64,000 nt of DNA from Phlegmacium glaucopus (lineage: Eukaryota > Basidiomycota > Agaricomycetes > Agaricales > Cortinariaceae): NCBI GenBank assembly GCA_015039465.1, contig MU130154.1:475065-539064 (forward strand), given 5' to 3'. Positions 21,522-33,649 of the stretch are shown here, one piece after another; the first letter of the stretch is position 1, and each line of letters opens with the position of its first letter. Both the position numbers and the translations under genes were made by a program. The notes below the pieces were generated by a model. It was not told where the DNA came from. It saw nothing but the letters and a program-made list of their open reading frames with translations, and made no database searches.

Positions 21522-21647
21522 CTATCTACTAATCAAACCCGAGAACTTGCTATCAATTGCAACATCAATGTCATCCTCGCCTTCCGCATCCAGATCCAGA
21601 AGCTCGTAAAATTCTAGTTCTTGGTCAAATGAGTCCTCCCGCGCAAT
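21522..21647 (-). CDS. Possible last exon of an acidic peptide or protein
   Basis: An acceptor-like ttttttag stands before a 42-codon open stretch, REDSFDQELEFYELLDLD, then DDIDVAIDSKFSGLISR and a TAG stop. It is strongly acidic and recalls the C-terminal exon of the repeat protein at 18568-19595 only in general style. No convincing upstream exon was found, so this may be a relic. Confidence 0.25.
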   Translation of the reverse strand: MAREDSFDQELEFYELLDLDAEGEDDIDVAIDSKFSGLISR

Positions 21648-21982
21648 CTAAAAAAGATAAACTGATTTTGGAACACCTCGTTTTGTGTGTTTTTGACCAG
21701 TATATGAATATAATTCTGGGACACCCAGGGAGAGATAGAGAGCTGCCAATCAGTGTGAATTACGTGATCGATTGTCATCACTTTATCATTAGGTCTGTGA
21801 GTGAATCAGAACTCGGTTGGTGGCAATTTTGCAGTTCTGGATGATATATAGCCATGACCACAGCGATGCGACCGGCACAGACCATGATCTCGATTTACGT
21901 ATATCCTTCCCTACTATTAGAAATTGATACTTATGTACACGACTGGATTACATAGAATCAAACGCACTTCGGGAAATAGGTT

Positions 21983-24839
21983 TCACGGAGGGATGGTAAC
22001 AGGCACACCATCGATATCATCGTCAACTGGTATACCATCGATATCCAGGTCGTCGCCCAAAGGCTCACCATCAATGTCCTCTGTAATGGGTTCGCCATCA
22101 ACATCCTCAGTAATGGGTTCGCCATCAACATCCTCGATAATGGGTTCGCCATCAACATCTTCGGCAATGGGATCGCCATCAATATCCTCGCCAATCAATT
22201 CATCATCCTTCAACTGGTCATCCTTAACGTTATTGACTGGATCTCCATCAATGTCGAGTCCCAAATTCTTATCGTCCTCGCTGCTAACATCCATCGGGTC
22301 ATCTTCTCCAGCATAAGCGGATGCCACAGGTTCTATAGCCAACTGGAAAGTGCTGCTTTTGAAACGGGAAGTGGAAGCGAAACCTTTATTCGTAGCTTGA
22401 ACAGATGGCTCTTCTTGACCTGCGTTTTCTTCCAAGCCCTTCGCGCCCTCCAGTCTCTTTCGAAGCTGGGATGTGAAATCTGGAGGGAATACAATCCAAT
22501 CCTCCCAGATATCCACAACCGTTGTGATTTGTTTCTTGAACATATCCGCCGTAATGCGACCAGGGAAAGAGTGGTAAATGTTGGCGAGATGATCAAACAC
22601 TATACCTAACCGGGCCTGGAACTCCTGACGGAACTTCCAAGCACTTGGAACTGGGGCGGCAGAGTTGTGAAGGATATCGCAAATCAAATGCAGGCGGGCC
22701 ACCTTGCGAGGAACTGCGGTCCCATCAACAAGCAGAGACGAAACAATGATATCTGCGACCTGGGAAACACATGGTTGAGATGATGAAGGCTTCCTCTCCT
22801 CAGAACTAGAGAACATCTCATACCTCATGAGCAGCTTCTGCATGTTCTAGGCTAAATGTCATGCACCGAGCAATTTCTCCACGTTTTCCGGATAAAGCTC
22901 GTAACATTGCCTCAAATCGTTGTCGAGCTGCATACCCTAGAACATTTTTGCGAGATTGTTCGCGTTCTGATTCCTCTGCTGAATCACTTGAATATACAGA
23001 GTTATTACCCTGGCACCCGGTCAGTATGTATTGATGTTATATAAATACCATTGTTCTCACATCATCATCAAAAACAGGTCTTAAAGTCTCCTCAGATTCA
23101 ATGAGACCTCGATAATATGCGTGCCTTCGATGCTTTTAAATAGAGAAACAGTTAATGGGTGTAATAAATGATTTGTAAAACAAGTCTAACCCACATTTCG
23201 ATGGAAAATAAAATTGTACTTTGAATTGTTCTTTTCGAATTCGCGCAAAGTTTCCTCGTATTTCGTGTCATGACCTTTAATTTCAGCAGCCACGGCCCGT
23301 ATGAATGTATCGGTAACAGCATCAGCATCTTCATGCATTGGGCTACGAGAATGGCGTCGACGAGATCGACTGCGGGATCGACTGCGAGAGTGGTAATATG
23401 GTCGTGACCTGCTGTAGGTCCTCCTCTGACGAGACCGTGAGCGGTGTCGGTCTCTTGATGGACTTCTCGAGCGCCGGGAGCTACGATAGCGGCCATCACG
23501 GGAACGCGCCCGATGATGTTCACGAGAATGGCTTCTACTTCTGCTCTCATTTCTACTCCTACTTCTATTTTCTCTGCTTCTGCTTGAAGTAGAAACTTGC
23601 AAAATCTCAAAGTTAGACATACAATACAGATCACAAATAAAGTCTGATACATACCATAAAGCGCTTTGGGAGCTACTGGCACGGCCTTGCTCCAACCAAC
23701 CCTAAGTACAGAGCCTCCCCAATCAAATCCATCAAATTCACGAAGAGCTTCCTCAGCATCTTGCCTGTTCATGAAAGATACGAATCCATTAAGGCCTGTA
23801 CCTTTGCCTCTTCGGGATCCAGTCGCATCTGGGATACTGGTAGCAATATCGGACCGCGGCCACATGATTTTGACCTAATTGAAAACACAAGTATAAACTA
23901 GCGCCCACAAACGTGTTAAACATGAAATATATACCGAGCCAACAGGGCCTACGCGAGCGAAATATTTGCCCAAACTTTGTTCAGTTACATGTTGTGGTAA
24001 GTTCGCGACGAAGAGGTTGGTTGTCTAAGGCAATCCAATCAGCAACTTAGAATTGCAATTCCGCCAGATGCACCCACCAGTGGGTCTCCTCTATCTTTGC
24101 TGCCACTTTGACCCTCATAAGCGGCCATTGCGGTAACAGATCTTCCATGGCCATGGCCTTGGGAAGCGGATATTCGATAAATTCCAGATGAAAAAATATA
24201 GATCACTGCTACCTTGGCGAGAATATTTAGCTTCCCGTTCTGCCTGTTCTCTGTTTTAAAAATTCATGAGCCTCAAAAAAGAGAGTTCAAAGACTGCAAT
24301 GCACCTCTTGATTTCCTCCAGGAAAGAATCCATTGCTCTCTTGCCTTTCGGTTTAGGCAGAACGGAAATAGAGGGAGAAGGAGACTATAGAAACCCTTCT
24401 CAAAAGCTGTCGTGACTCAAATCAAAGACGGACCTACTCTGGCTGGTTGTGCCAGTGGACGGCGTTCTGAAACTTGAATCGAAGGCGTATAGGCGACTTT
24501 GGATTCTGCTTTCACGAAGGATGCACCAGCTCTCTGTCCCATGCCTTCTCCGCCTTCAAATTCAACCAAGAATTCGGCATAAGCTTGGGCAGCATTAGCT
24601 TCCTCCTCTCTTCTTTTGGCGTCTGCAACTTCTTGTTCTTTCTCTCTGCGAGACTTTCGCACTTTCCCGGCTGTATATTGTGACAACTTCATGTCATCAA
24701 CGGATTTTTGCTATGTTTGGAGGTGAAGGTAAGCGATGACTATGTGAGGAGGAAATAACTCTGTCCGTCGCACAGGGAACGGGGATTCTTCATCATCGTT
24801 TTCAAAGAAAGCAGCCAGCTTAGATTTTGTTTTGTCCAT
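21983..24839 (-). CDS. U2SURP: U2 snRNP-associated splicing factor SR140 (U2SURP) homologue
   Basis: A multi-exon gene starts MDKTKSKLAAFFENDDEE at 24839 and ends VTIPP at 21983. Domains in order: an N-terminal segment with a Lys/Arg-rich stretch (about 24690-24600), an RRM (NLFVANLPQHVTEQSLGKYF, then NGFVSFMNRQDAEEALREFD), an Arg-Ser-rich run (23560-23340), a SURP module (DTFIRAVAAEIKGHDTKYEE) and a CID domain (ADIIVSSLLVDGTAVPRKVARL). This order is typical of SR140, a nuclear protein of the U2 snRNP. The last 90 residues are eight acidic DxDGxP repeats (IGEDIDGDPI, EDVDGEPI), a feature I recall in fungal homologues. The RS stretch lies between RRM and SURP here. Confidence 0.85.
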
Positions 24840-25236
24840 GACGCTAGGCGCCTAATGCCAATTGAAAGCTATAATGAGTAGAATGAGAATGTGCGAGATA
24901 AAGTAGGCGGGCCCTGGTAAAAAAAAGTTGAATCTTTAATTACGTAATTACATATACAATGCTCGAAGCCTCGAACGCAATTATACGCCGACATCAAGTA
25001 GAGAATGAATGACAATACTTATTTTGGTGTTATAAGTGGTTTTAAGTGTAGATTAAGGTGCAAACTAAGCCAAAAATCACTTGCCACAGGGTCTTCCGAT
25101 GAATTTTCACTTATTCAATGTGCTTAATACTTATTCAGAAATGAGTGTGCTAAGTAATACGGAATAAGAACTTTTCTAGGTTTCCTGATGAAAAAGGCAG
25201 AGGAATAACATCTAGCGAACACCATGAGGTACGGAA
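24840..25236. other. Intergenic, AT-rich, no gene seen
   Basis: It lies between the start of the SR140 gene and the stop of the PP5 gene, both on the minus strand. It must hold the SR140 promoter. I see no clear TATA box or repeat. Confidence 0.6.
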
Positions 25237-27655
25237 CTACATCATCAAGTTCCCAAGTCCACCCTGCACATACGCCATGGGCTTCATGGGAGGGTGAGGA
25301 GAAGCCTCGAATTGGGTAAACTCCTGATTACCAGTGGCATCAATGCGGATCTGGATGAATGATACTTTGAGAATACCATAGACATAATGCAGCCGAAGGA
25401 AAAACTCACGAAAGCACCTTTATTTCCCGTCTGGTCAACATAATTGGGTGCAGAAAAAACCTAGTATCATAATGTCAACGGTCAATATCAGAGCAGGAAA
25501 GGTAAAAATTACAGTCGTGCATAAACCTGCATGCTCGACTGCATACCCGTCTACGGCGCGATTCAGCATCTCTGGGGGTTGGAAAGAAAATGTTGTACTG
25601 ACTTTGTCGAACTTCATGGCTGCGGATAATACCAGTCACGCCATTGAGCGTACACCATCTTTTGGTAACATCAGGTCCGAATGCAATACCAACACCCTAG
25701 ATCCAGGGATCAATGAGCGTTTAACCAATTTTTTTTAGAAAAGCCGCACCCTTTTACTTGGGCCCCGCCCAGGTAATTCTTGAGGGTCGGTCCAAAGTAG
25801 CTGGGTAGAACAGAGTATGAGTCATAGATGTCTACATCCCTACTTGAAAGTCGTTACCTCGCCTAAATTAAATCAATTGGTTTGGCGTCAGAAACATAGA
25901 AGGAATGGACTTACACATGATCCCTTCTTGACCAGGTTGTCGACCTACACGGTCAATCTGGCGAATATCGTCTAGAGTAACATCGTCCTTGCTGAACAAT
26001 CCACCATGGACAACAAAGAACCGTTTAAGGCCTTGTGGTGAAAGAATGGCATCTCCTTTATATCGCGGTGGTTTTGTTGCACAGACGAGTGTTGACAACG
26101 GCACTGGTCATGCTTCCATGAGGCAAGTCGAGGCTTTCATAGTTAACTTAACTCACAGGTTGTGAAAACATGGGCAAAGAGCTGGCGGAATTTTATTAAA
26201 TCGTGGACGGGGGTCTGGTTAAACGAGCTGGATTTACCTTGTATGACTGTTCCCCGTGTTTGTGCTTCGCTTCACCTTCAAATCCGTATGTGCGATTCAT
26301 ATCTTTCGCCTCATGATTTCCGCGATTGAGGTACATATATTTAGGATATAGCCCTGCAATAGTTAGTTGGTTAGTAGTCAAAGGGCGGATTAGTCGAAGC
26401 ACACATTTGTACGCAAAGGCCAACAGGATCACTTCTATAGACCATGACCCTCTGTCGACGAGATCCCCATTCATCAAGAGGTAGTGCTTTTCAGTCGGAG
26501 GTCCTGTAAGCGAGAACAAATGCAAAACATCGTAGAATTGACCTGCAAGTGTATTCAAGATCAACAGGAGTCACATCGGTACATTAAGGATAAAACTAAC
26601 CATGAACATCACCGATAACATCGCATGTGACACCCTCTTCGATATCCAAATTGACTAGACTTTGTTCTTTGGCAAAGTGTTCATGAGCCCCGAGAACAAT
26701 TTCCCAAACATATCTTTTGGGCAACGTTTTCCCATCCTTAAACAAGTCAATCATGGCTTGTAAGAACTCTAGTGTCATATAGTATTGTCCATTTTCTGAA
26801 GGTAGCGTTGGTCCCAAATAATTCGCATCGAGCTCGCAGCCACCTCAAAAGGCATCGAGTCGTGAGACCAAAGAAAAACCAGAAAAGTGAACTTCCTCAC
26901 CTTCAGCAATGATCTCATGACATCGATCCACAGAATTCTTTTCTCCCTCGATTTCAATGGCCTTATAATGAAAGAATAAAATGTCTTTTCATCATCTAGA
27001 TCATATCATTCATACCTTTTCGAATTCGATCTTCCGGATGAGCTTCTGTGTAGATACCATTTGGGATCGAACGGTCTCGTTCTTGGGTTCCAATACTAGC
27101 ACTTTGCGGAAATCAGACACAGCTGATTGAGGCTTCAAAATCTGCACATAGCATATTGCCCGTCTACATCATGATTATTCATGGAAACTGTTGATCAAAG
27201 TATAAATGAAGATTTACCGATAATATGCTTTAGCATATTTAGGATCCAGCGCTATTGCTTGACCTGAGATCTCATGAGATATGCATATGAATCCTAATGC
27301 AATTTTAATACTTACTAGCATCACTGAGAGCATAACCATACTCTTCCAACTTCATCCTTGCATAAGCTCGATTACACCATAATGTTGGTTCTTCTGGGTT
27401 TTTTTCAATGGCTTCTGAATATAATCGGGCAGCAGCTGGAAAATCGTGAGCTATGCAAGCACAAACGCATCAGCCTTGTGTTCATAAGATGTGTTGTCGG
27501 GGCATCTTACAGGTGAAAGCCTTGTTAGCAAGAGCCTTTAAACCAGCAGCCTCGATTTTGTTTTGCTCTGAAACCACTTTGTTTGATTGCAGAGTTTGAA
27601 TATCTGAAGAGGGAGGTGTGGAGTCTGATAAAGGGGGAGATGATGTCTCACTCAT
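25237..27655 (-). CDS. PPT1: Serine/threonine protein phosphatase 5 (TPR-PP5, Ppt1)
   Basis: The gene starts [18 protein letters not shown] at 27655 and ends [14 protein letters not shown] at 25237, with many short introns. The N-terminal half has TPR helices ([32 protein letters not shown]). In PP5 the TPR domain binds Hsp90 and inhibits the phosphatase. The catalytic part keeps the metal-binding and catalytic motifs [17 protein letters not shown] and [10 protein letters not shown], then [16 protein letters not shown] and IRSHEV. The C-terminal [18 protein letters not shown] is typical of PP5. Family function: dephosphorylates Hsp90-associated clients in cytosol and nucleus. I see no inactivating change. 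Exact exon borders in 25440-25870 were not resolved. Confidence 0.9.
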
Positions 27656-28004
27656 CTTTATTGCTAACTAGGATATGCTCACAAGTTTTTTAAGTCTAAC
27701 TAGGCACCCAATCAAAATATTCAGAAAATTCTGATGGATTTTGTTACATAAACACACAAATACTTATCGACAAGATGCCTGCATCTATTCCTATGTATAC
27801 CTTGCAAAAGAAAGACAAAAAAAGAAAGGAAACGAAGTACGTTGAACGGCTATTGATTCATTGACATCGATCAAGGTTGAAATACTTTCCAAGGCGCACA
27901 TTATTGTTGTCGTAAGAATCGATGTTCTGGCACCAGCCATTGAAAAATTGATGGAGGCTAAAGAGATTGTGAAAGTTGCAAGCGCTGAAAAAAGACGGTA
28001 CCTA
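27656..28004. other. Intergenic between PP5 start and muramidase stop
   Basis: About 350 bp; it includes the PP5 promoter region and the 3' UTR of the muramidase gene. An ORF on the plus strand at 27861-28244 is the antisense shadow of the muramidase exon and has no start context. Confidence 0.55.
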
Positions 28005-28945
28005 CTAGTCTCCGTTATTCTGGCAGCGACAACAAGCCGAGTTAACAGCAGCAAAAGCTTCCCACTGAAGATGATGGTTAATCGTCATATCAGTCCAAGT
28101 TGGCAAACCACCGACCATGGTCAATCCACGATGCCAGCCGTTGTATGCGCCAACGCTCAGGAGCACGTCCCCGTTGTTACTTTTCAAGGTATCGGCGAAA
28201 TATTTGGTAGCGGTGCGGATATTAAATTCCTTAAACTGGCATGAGCGTTGCTACAAAAGGCGGAGTAGCCGGAAATGGCGCACTGGGTCTCTGCAGCCAC
28301 CTGGATTTGGAGCACCAACACATTTATCAGGGGAGATTTGCATCAAACCTTGTTCGCCGCCACCACCGATAGTATCAGGCTGACATGAGCTTTCTTGCAT
28401 GGCAAAAGAAGCCAAGAGGATTGGGGGGATGTTGTATTCACCGCCATACTTCTCGAAGATCCAAATATATTTAGAACATGCTTTGAAAGGGCTACTAGAC
28501 TTTTTAAGAGCGCTGGAGAGTGAATGGGTAATGATGTCTTCCAAGCGAATGTAAGGTGGTTGCCAACCACCGTCAGTTTCGAAGCCACAGTTCAGCCAGT
28601 CGAGGTGGCCATTGGGTCCAGAAAGTGCAGTAACCTCTTCTGTGGACAGAAGATCAGAGGTAGGTGTAGAAGAGAGGTCGCTCAAGACATACTAGTGGCA
28701 CGAATATCGCCACAAGTAGATTTGACGTTGATGATAGTTCTTATATCTGTGGAACTGGCGGTTGAGTTGAGTTGGGCTTGGATATTTTCAGGAGAGGTGG
28801 CTCTCTTTGTATTTTTGTTCGAACAACGCTTTTCCAGTGCCTTTGCCTTTGGGTGAGCAGACAAGGCAAGAATATTCTGGAAAACGTTGGCGGTAACAGG
28901 GAGAATAAATAAGAAAAAGGCGATTAGTGAGGCAATGGACCTCAT
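28005..28945 (-). CDS. Secreted GH23-like lytic transglycosylase / muramidase
   Basis: Three exons (28693-28945, 28284-28639, 28005-28235) give 279 residues. Residues 1-20 (MRSIASLIAFFLFILPVTAN) are a signal peptide. A Lys/Arg-rich segment (ALEKRCSNKNTKRATS) could be a propeptide site. The SLT/lysozyme-like domain shows the catalytic Glu context (LLASFAMQESSCQPDTIGG), the GEQGLMQIS motif and KCVGAP. A later block is SVGAYNGWHRGL, typical of Gx-AYN motifs of GH23. The end is Cys-rich (NSACCRCQNNGD). GH23 enzymes cut bacterial peptidoglycan; fungal secreted members may attack bacteria, but the substrate here is not shown. The fold is mainly bacterial, so old transfer is possible. Confidence 0.85.
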
Positions 28946-29455
28946 TATTGTAATTTAAATAAATAAATTATAAAGGTTGTGTTCCTGTGAGTCAGAGGCG
29001 ATGCTTGTTGTAGGATGTGAGCCGCATGGTAACTGAGTCACTAGCTGTTGTGTGTTGTTGTTTCTCCTGACTTGCCCATCTACCAACCGCTGTCTGCACT
29101 CCAAATCGCTGCTCAAAGTCAAAGCCCTTCTCCAAAAAATAAAGCCCCCCACAAGGCCTTCTGCTAACAGGAAGCCTTTGTGATTGGATCATCCAAAGTC
29201 CTTGACTCTGGAGATCCACAGCTAACCCAGGTTCCGAAATGTTTCGCCTACAAATGTCCCAATTCGCTCCAAAGAGCGCCCCCATTCTCTTCAAAATCTC
29301 ATCTTCTGGACTCCCTACTACCCTTATATCTTACGTTAATGCATATGTTACTATCAACTGATTCCCTACTGCCGCCGTGAATATCTTGCTACTCTCTCAC
29401 ATAAATCCCATCTCACACTCCCAGCTCATAAACAAACAAATCTCGTCGAAAACCT
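28946..29455. promoter_or_regulatory. Divergent promoter region, muramidase and cyclin
   Basis: 510 bp between two genes transcribed away from each other. A pyrimidine-rich stretch (29300-29450, CTCTCACATAAATCCCATCTCACACTC type) lies before the cyclin start, as is common near fungal start sites. I see no clear TATA box for the cyclin. Confidence 0.4.
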
Positions 29456-31368
29456 ATGCACTCCGCTACTCAAATTATCGCCCAACGAGGCACACCAGCC
29501 GCTCGGACAAAACCCCGTTGGCAACCCTATAGTTCAATCTCCAGTCTTCCTGCCCGATCACCCTCCATTTATCTAAATACCCCAACCTCCGTACCAGCAT
29601 CTCCACCTAGTGCTACTTCCTTTTCTGACCTAAATCGATTACGTTCTGTCGCTTCCTCCTCAGGCGCCAGCGCCTTTCCTATTCCCACTCAAACTCCAAA
29701 GGATCTCCAACGCGAAACTTCAAAGAACAAGTTTGCTGCCGGCTTAGTTGGTGGGTCTACATCACTTATGCAATTGGAGACATGTTCATTCCATTTGTTT
29801 AGATCAAGCCGTCAAAATTTTGTCTGAAGTATGGCGTACTCAGGATATCCCTGCCGTTTTTTTGCCACCAACTACAACACCAACCCAGTCTGCGACGGCG
29901 GCTATCAAATCTTTGTCCCAGACACATTCTCTGGGTTTTGGGAATGGACAGTCATCCTCCCCGATTTCGACGTCGATTCTATCTGCTCCATCACAGTCAT
30001 CATCAACATCCATCGCCTCCTCCTCCTCCACCGCACCCACCTCCTTACTCTCAGGGAATGACTCTGACCATATTCTTCCAATTAGATCTTTTGTGCACGA
30101 AGTACTTAGGCGCTCGCGCACATCCGGTGTCGTCCTTCAAACAGCACTGTGCTATTTGGAGGCTATTCGCCCCAAAGTCCCGAATCTGTTGCGCGAGGAG
30201 AGAATGGGTATCAGGGCTTACTATGAGCCTGAATCCAGGATCCTTCCTGCCACCGAAGCCGAACTCGCTCAAGAAGCCAAACTCAATGTTTTGGAAAGTT
30301 CGATAGAGAGCGAGGGTAACTACGATGGCATGGACACTGTTCGTGTTACGGACTGTGTTGATGACTTCGATTCTGAACCCAAGACCTTCCAGGAAGACTT
30401 GGCTTCCTCAACATCAGCCTCCCTCCCTTCGCCCCTCCTTTGTCCTCGTCGGACCTTTTTAGCCTCAGTAATCCTTGCCTCGAAATTCTCCCAGGATAAA
30501 TGCTATTCTAATCGTGCTTGGGCTAAACTTTCGGGGCTTCCTCCTCGAGAAATTGGCCGCTGTGAGCGTGCTCTTGGTCAGGCTTTAGAGTGGCGACTTT
30601 GGGTTGGCAAAACTCTGCTTTCGTCTCAGACGCCTACACCTTGCAGCAACCTGCCGCTGAGGCAAGTTGCCAGATCACAAAGCGAGGGTTCAGTTTTGAT
30701 ATATACAACGACACAATCCCAATTCTTGAACCAAGAGAATATCCCAGGCTCAGTTGATATACCCATGTCTGGCAATCATAGGAGAGGTCTGCGCAAATGT
30801 GCAACCCTTCCGGTCGATGCTTTGGTCCCTCAGCCCCACATTGCTCCCTCTGTTGAAAGTACTCACACTCATGGTGATAACCAAGAAGCCAACGACGTGC
30901 CGGAATGGAAATTGAACTCCCAGGTAGCTACCCTGATTTATTGACAGAAACTTGACGAACCCATACTAATTAATTTTTGTTCAGCCTTTGAAGTTACCCG
31001 ATCAACCGTCTGGTTTGCAATACTCGCCTATCCCTCTCACTGAAAGTCCCAGTCCCGAGACTCCTGGCTTGACGTATTCCCCCTCGACGACTGACTCTTC
31101 ATCTGAGACTCGCACAGTTCAAATGACTATGTTTGAGGATAATGTCTTTCCCAGCGGCAACCCTTCACAACCCTGGCTTGATACCAATGATCCTCCAAGT
31201 TGCAAAACAAACGTTATCTTATCATCAGGCGGCAATTGCAGAAATGGCCCGTTTGGGATTCTTTCTGTGACTGATTCTGAGGCTGAGCCCTTTGAGACAC
31301 ACCAATGTCATGGTTTGTGGTACGAAGGAAATCAATGTATAATACGAGATGGTATTGGAGCTTATTAG
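29456..31368 (+). CDS. Cyclin of the Pho80/Pcl type
   Basis: Exons 29456-29750, 29803-30923 and 30985-31368 join in frame to 599 residues. The cyclin box is split: SFVHEVLRRSRTSGVVLQTA and LCYLEAIRPKVPNLL, then after an acidic insert of about 70 residues PRRTFLASVILASKFSQDKC, SNRAWAKLSGLPPREIGRCE and ALGQALEWRLWVG. Pcl cyclins partner the Pho85/Cdk5-type kinase in nutrient and cell-cycle control. The flanks are Ser/Pro-rich and probably disordered. Several Pro-directed SP/TP sites could be kinase targets. The first intron begins right after GLV, before DQAVKILSEVW. The family is clear, the exact partner is not. Confidence 0.85.
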
Positions 31369-31658
31369 CCTTATGTTGTCTGCCATTTCCTTTTCCCCTT
31401 GTCTTTCCTCATATTCCCTTGTGATTATTATTGTCTTCTGCCGGACTTTCTTTCTCCTTCTCTCCTGAATACGACGTTGATTTTTTTTTGCAATCCATAT
31501 TTGCATGTCCTGGACTGCATGTTGGCTGTTAGTTGGGTCCGTTGTACTCGCGCCTTGTTATATAGTTTTGTAAAATATGTAGTTGAAGAGAAATAGATAT
31601 TCCTTGCTCAATAAGTACAATTGGATTCTGGCTATATATCGAGTTCCTCCACAATCAT

Positions 31659-32798
31659 TTACTCGTTGAAAAATTCCAACGGTTTATCAAGGGTTTGAAT
31701 AGCACAATATCCGGTCGGAGGATTTTCTTCGTCTGGTCTTATTTCTTCGGTGAAAATAGAATGAAATCGCACATCCTCGGATCCCTGAGCGAGCCTTGTC
31801 AGATTGCCTGCCATGTGGCATACATAAAATTTAACACATACTCGATTGGGAGGATCGTGAATCCTATTTCGAAAGGCTCAATATCATCGCGGAACCCAGA
31901 CAATTCAACGTTACCTGACGTGCACAAAACCCTCCCCCTTCTCATCGTTAATAGCTGGCAGCCTGATCTTCCCGAAAATAAGTACGCCATAGGAAGTTGC
32001 CGCGCTCCGAATCTACGAGCGAAAGGGGTGAGAAATGATAAAGGTCATGCCAGTTACAGTTGTGTCGTACCTCAACCAAGTCATCCTCAATGCTGAATGA
32101 TGTCAGATCGGCATCAGATACATGGGCAGCTCTTGACCACATGCGTGGTTCATGCTTGTTCCACTGGTGCCGCGAACTCAAGATCTCCGACTTGATCCTT
32201 GGAAGAACTATGTTGAATGCATCGATAGCATTTTTGTGAGGAGCGTGAGGTGCATTCAAAGAAATCTGTTCCGCGGATGCTAGGGGGTATCATGTCAGTG
32301 AGTTGAGTAATCGTGGATAACTGTAGACTTACCCATAGGTTTGATACCAGCTGTTTTACGTTGTAGTTACGTTCTGAATCTGAATCTAGCCGACTTCTGC
32401 CAGTATTTGCTGAGCTTTGTAGAGCCTGTTTTGGAAATTTCGCGCACACATCCTGTAATCAAACAAGTACCGTATCATTACATTCAATTCGACCTGGGGT
32501 GGGACCTGTGACCAGGTGGACGAATTTTTATTTTCGGCCAATCCATGTGGGACAGCCTACAGCGACCAAAACTTGGTCCGAACCGCGGGGCGTTGCGCCC
32601 CGCGGAGCCCTCGCCTCCAGAGGGTGATTATGGTCCCGGTCCAGCTGACGCGGGACTGGACGAATGGAACGTAGAAGTACACCCTGTCAATCTCAGCCTT
32701 AAGTTGACTTATTGTTACAGTTTTAACATTGAATGTCGCTTAGAATAAACATTGATCTGTAAGCTTCTGTGAGCGGCCTCATCATCATTCCCTCCCAT
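31659..32798 (-). CDS. Conserved basidiomycete protein of unknown function
   Basis: The model has six exons: 32751-32798, 32333-32452, 32265-32071, 32012-31915, 31863-31842 and 31784-31659, giving 202 residues. Start MGGNDDEAAHRSLQ is chosen because it joins in phase to DVCAKFPKQALQSS. Conserved-looking blocks are KHEPRMWSRAAHVSDADLTS, FSIEDDLVE, SYGVLIFGKIRLPAI, GEGFVHVRIHDPP and EDVRFHSIFTEE, ending PLEFFNE. I recall similar proteins in Agaricales with no known role. No signal peptide or membrane segment is seen. Intron 1 is 298 bp, against about 50-65 bp elsewhere, because it contains a GC-rich hairpin segment. Confidence 0.7.
32490..32690. repeat. GC-rich hairpin island inside an intron, possible small insertion
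   Basis: A perfect 10-bp stem with a 3-base loop, CCGCGGGGCG-TTG-CGCCCCGCGG, lies at about 32584-32606. Nearby are the palindrome ACCTGTGACCAGGT (about 32505-32518) and paired GGTCCCGGTCC / GCGGGACTGGAC. The surroundings are AT-rich, so the segment stands out in composition. I could not identify target duplications. Confidence 0.6.
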
Positions 32799-33597
32799 AT
32801 ATAGATTATCGCAAGCATATTTGGTTACAAATTTGCATTCCATCTGGTATTGCACGGGGTCAGCTTTTCCTGGCTGAATTTCCTAAACTAAGTTTGAGCC
32901 AAATACAGTTAGCCATTTATTATGTTGCTGAACTGTACTAGACTGTGTGATTGTTGGAATAACAAACTGTTGGATTATGAACCGTAATGATGCATTAATG
33001 ATGTGTAATCCCTCCATTTTACATCTTTTAGTAGTTTTACATTGAGATTCCGAAACCGTTGTTCTGCCGGACTCCGTAGTCAGTCGTATAACTTTATTCT
33101 GTATTCCTCTCAGTCTGTTCCAAAATAACTAAGGTGAGTATCTTCATGTATTTCATTAATATCCCGTAGTACTATTGTTCTATAGGTATCACTAATTTAC
33201 ATATAATGTTACAGTCTGTTCCACAACGACTGAGTTCTTGCTCTAGATGCAAGCTCCGTGATCTTGGGGTTTAAGCTGGTTCAAGTGGTATACTATTTCC
33301 TTAAACATTATTTACGGATGTTTTCCGTTGTTTAGTATTAATACCTATTTCGTAGCACAGTCACGGTAACTATGCTAGAGAATCTTTTTCTATCATTCTT
33401 ATGGAGGCTAGCAATACTTACTTCTCTTGAGTTGGAGAGATCACCCGTTGCATGGTTTTTAAAAAGTCGCCACATGACGGAATGTTTAGGAATCGCTTTT
33501 TTTATCTCCTACACGCGGCGCTATGCCTCGAAGTGCCATAATGTTGCAACCAGCGCCTCCGCCATCATGCGGCATGGCAAGGTTCGGTTTGAACGCC
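32799..33597. other. Intergenic region upstream of the protease gene
   Basis: AT-rich, no convincing gene. The 33372-33602 ORF has no recognised domain and overlaps the protease promoter. The phrase CTGTTCCA(A/C)AA(T/C)(A/G)ACT occurs at about 33115 and 33214, a small local repeat. Confidence 0.5.
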
Positions 33598-33605
33598 TAT
33601 AAAAT
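33598..33605 (+). promoter_or_regulatory. TATA box of the aspartic protease gene
   Basis: TATAAAAT stands 45-52 bases before the start codon at 33650, a suitable position for a short 5' UTR. Confidence 0.6.
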
Positions 33606-33649
33606 ATAGAGCGACTTTTCGCTTTTTACTTTCATCATTATCATCAGTT

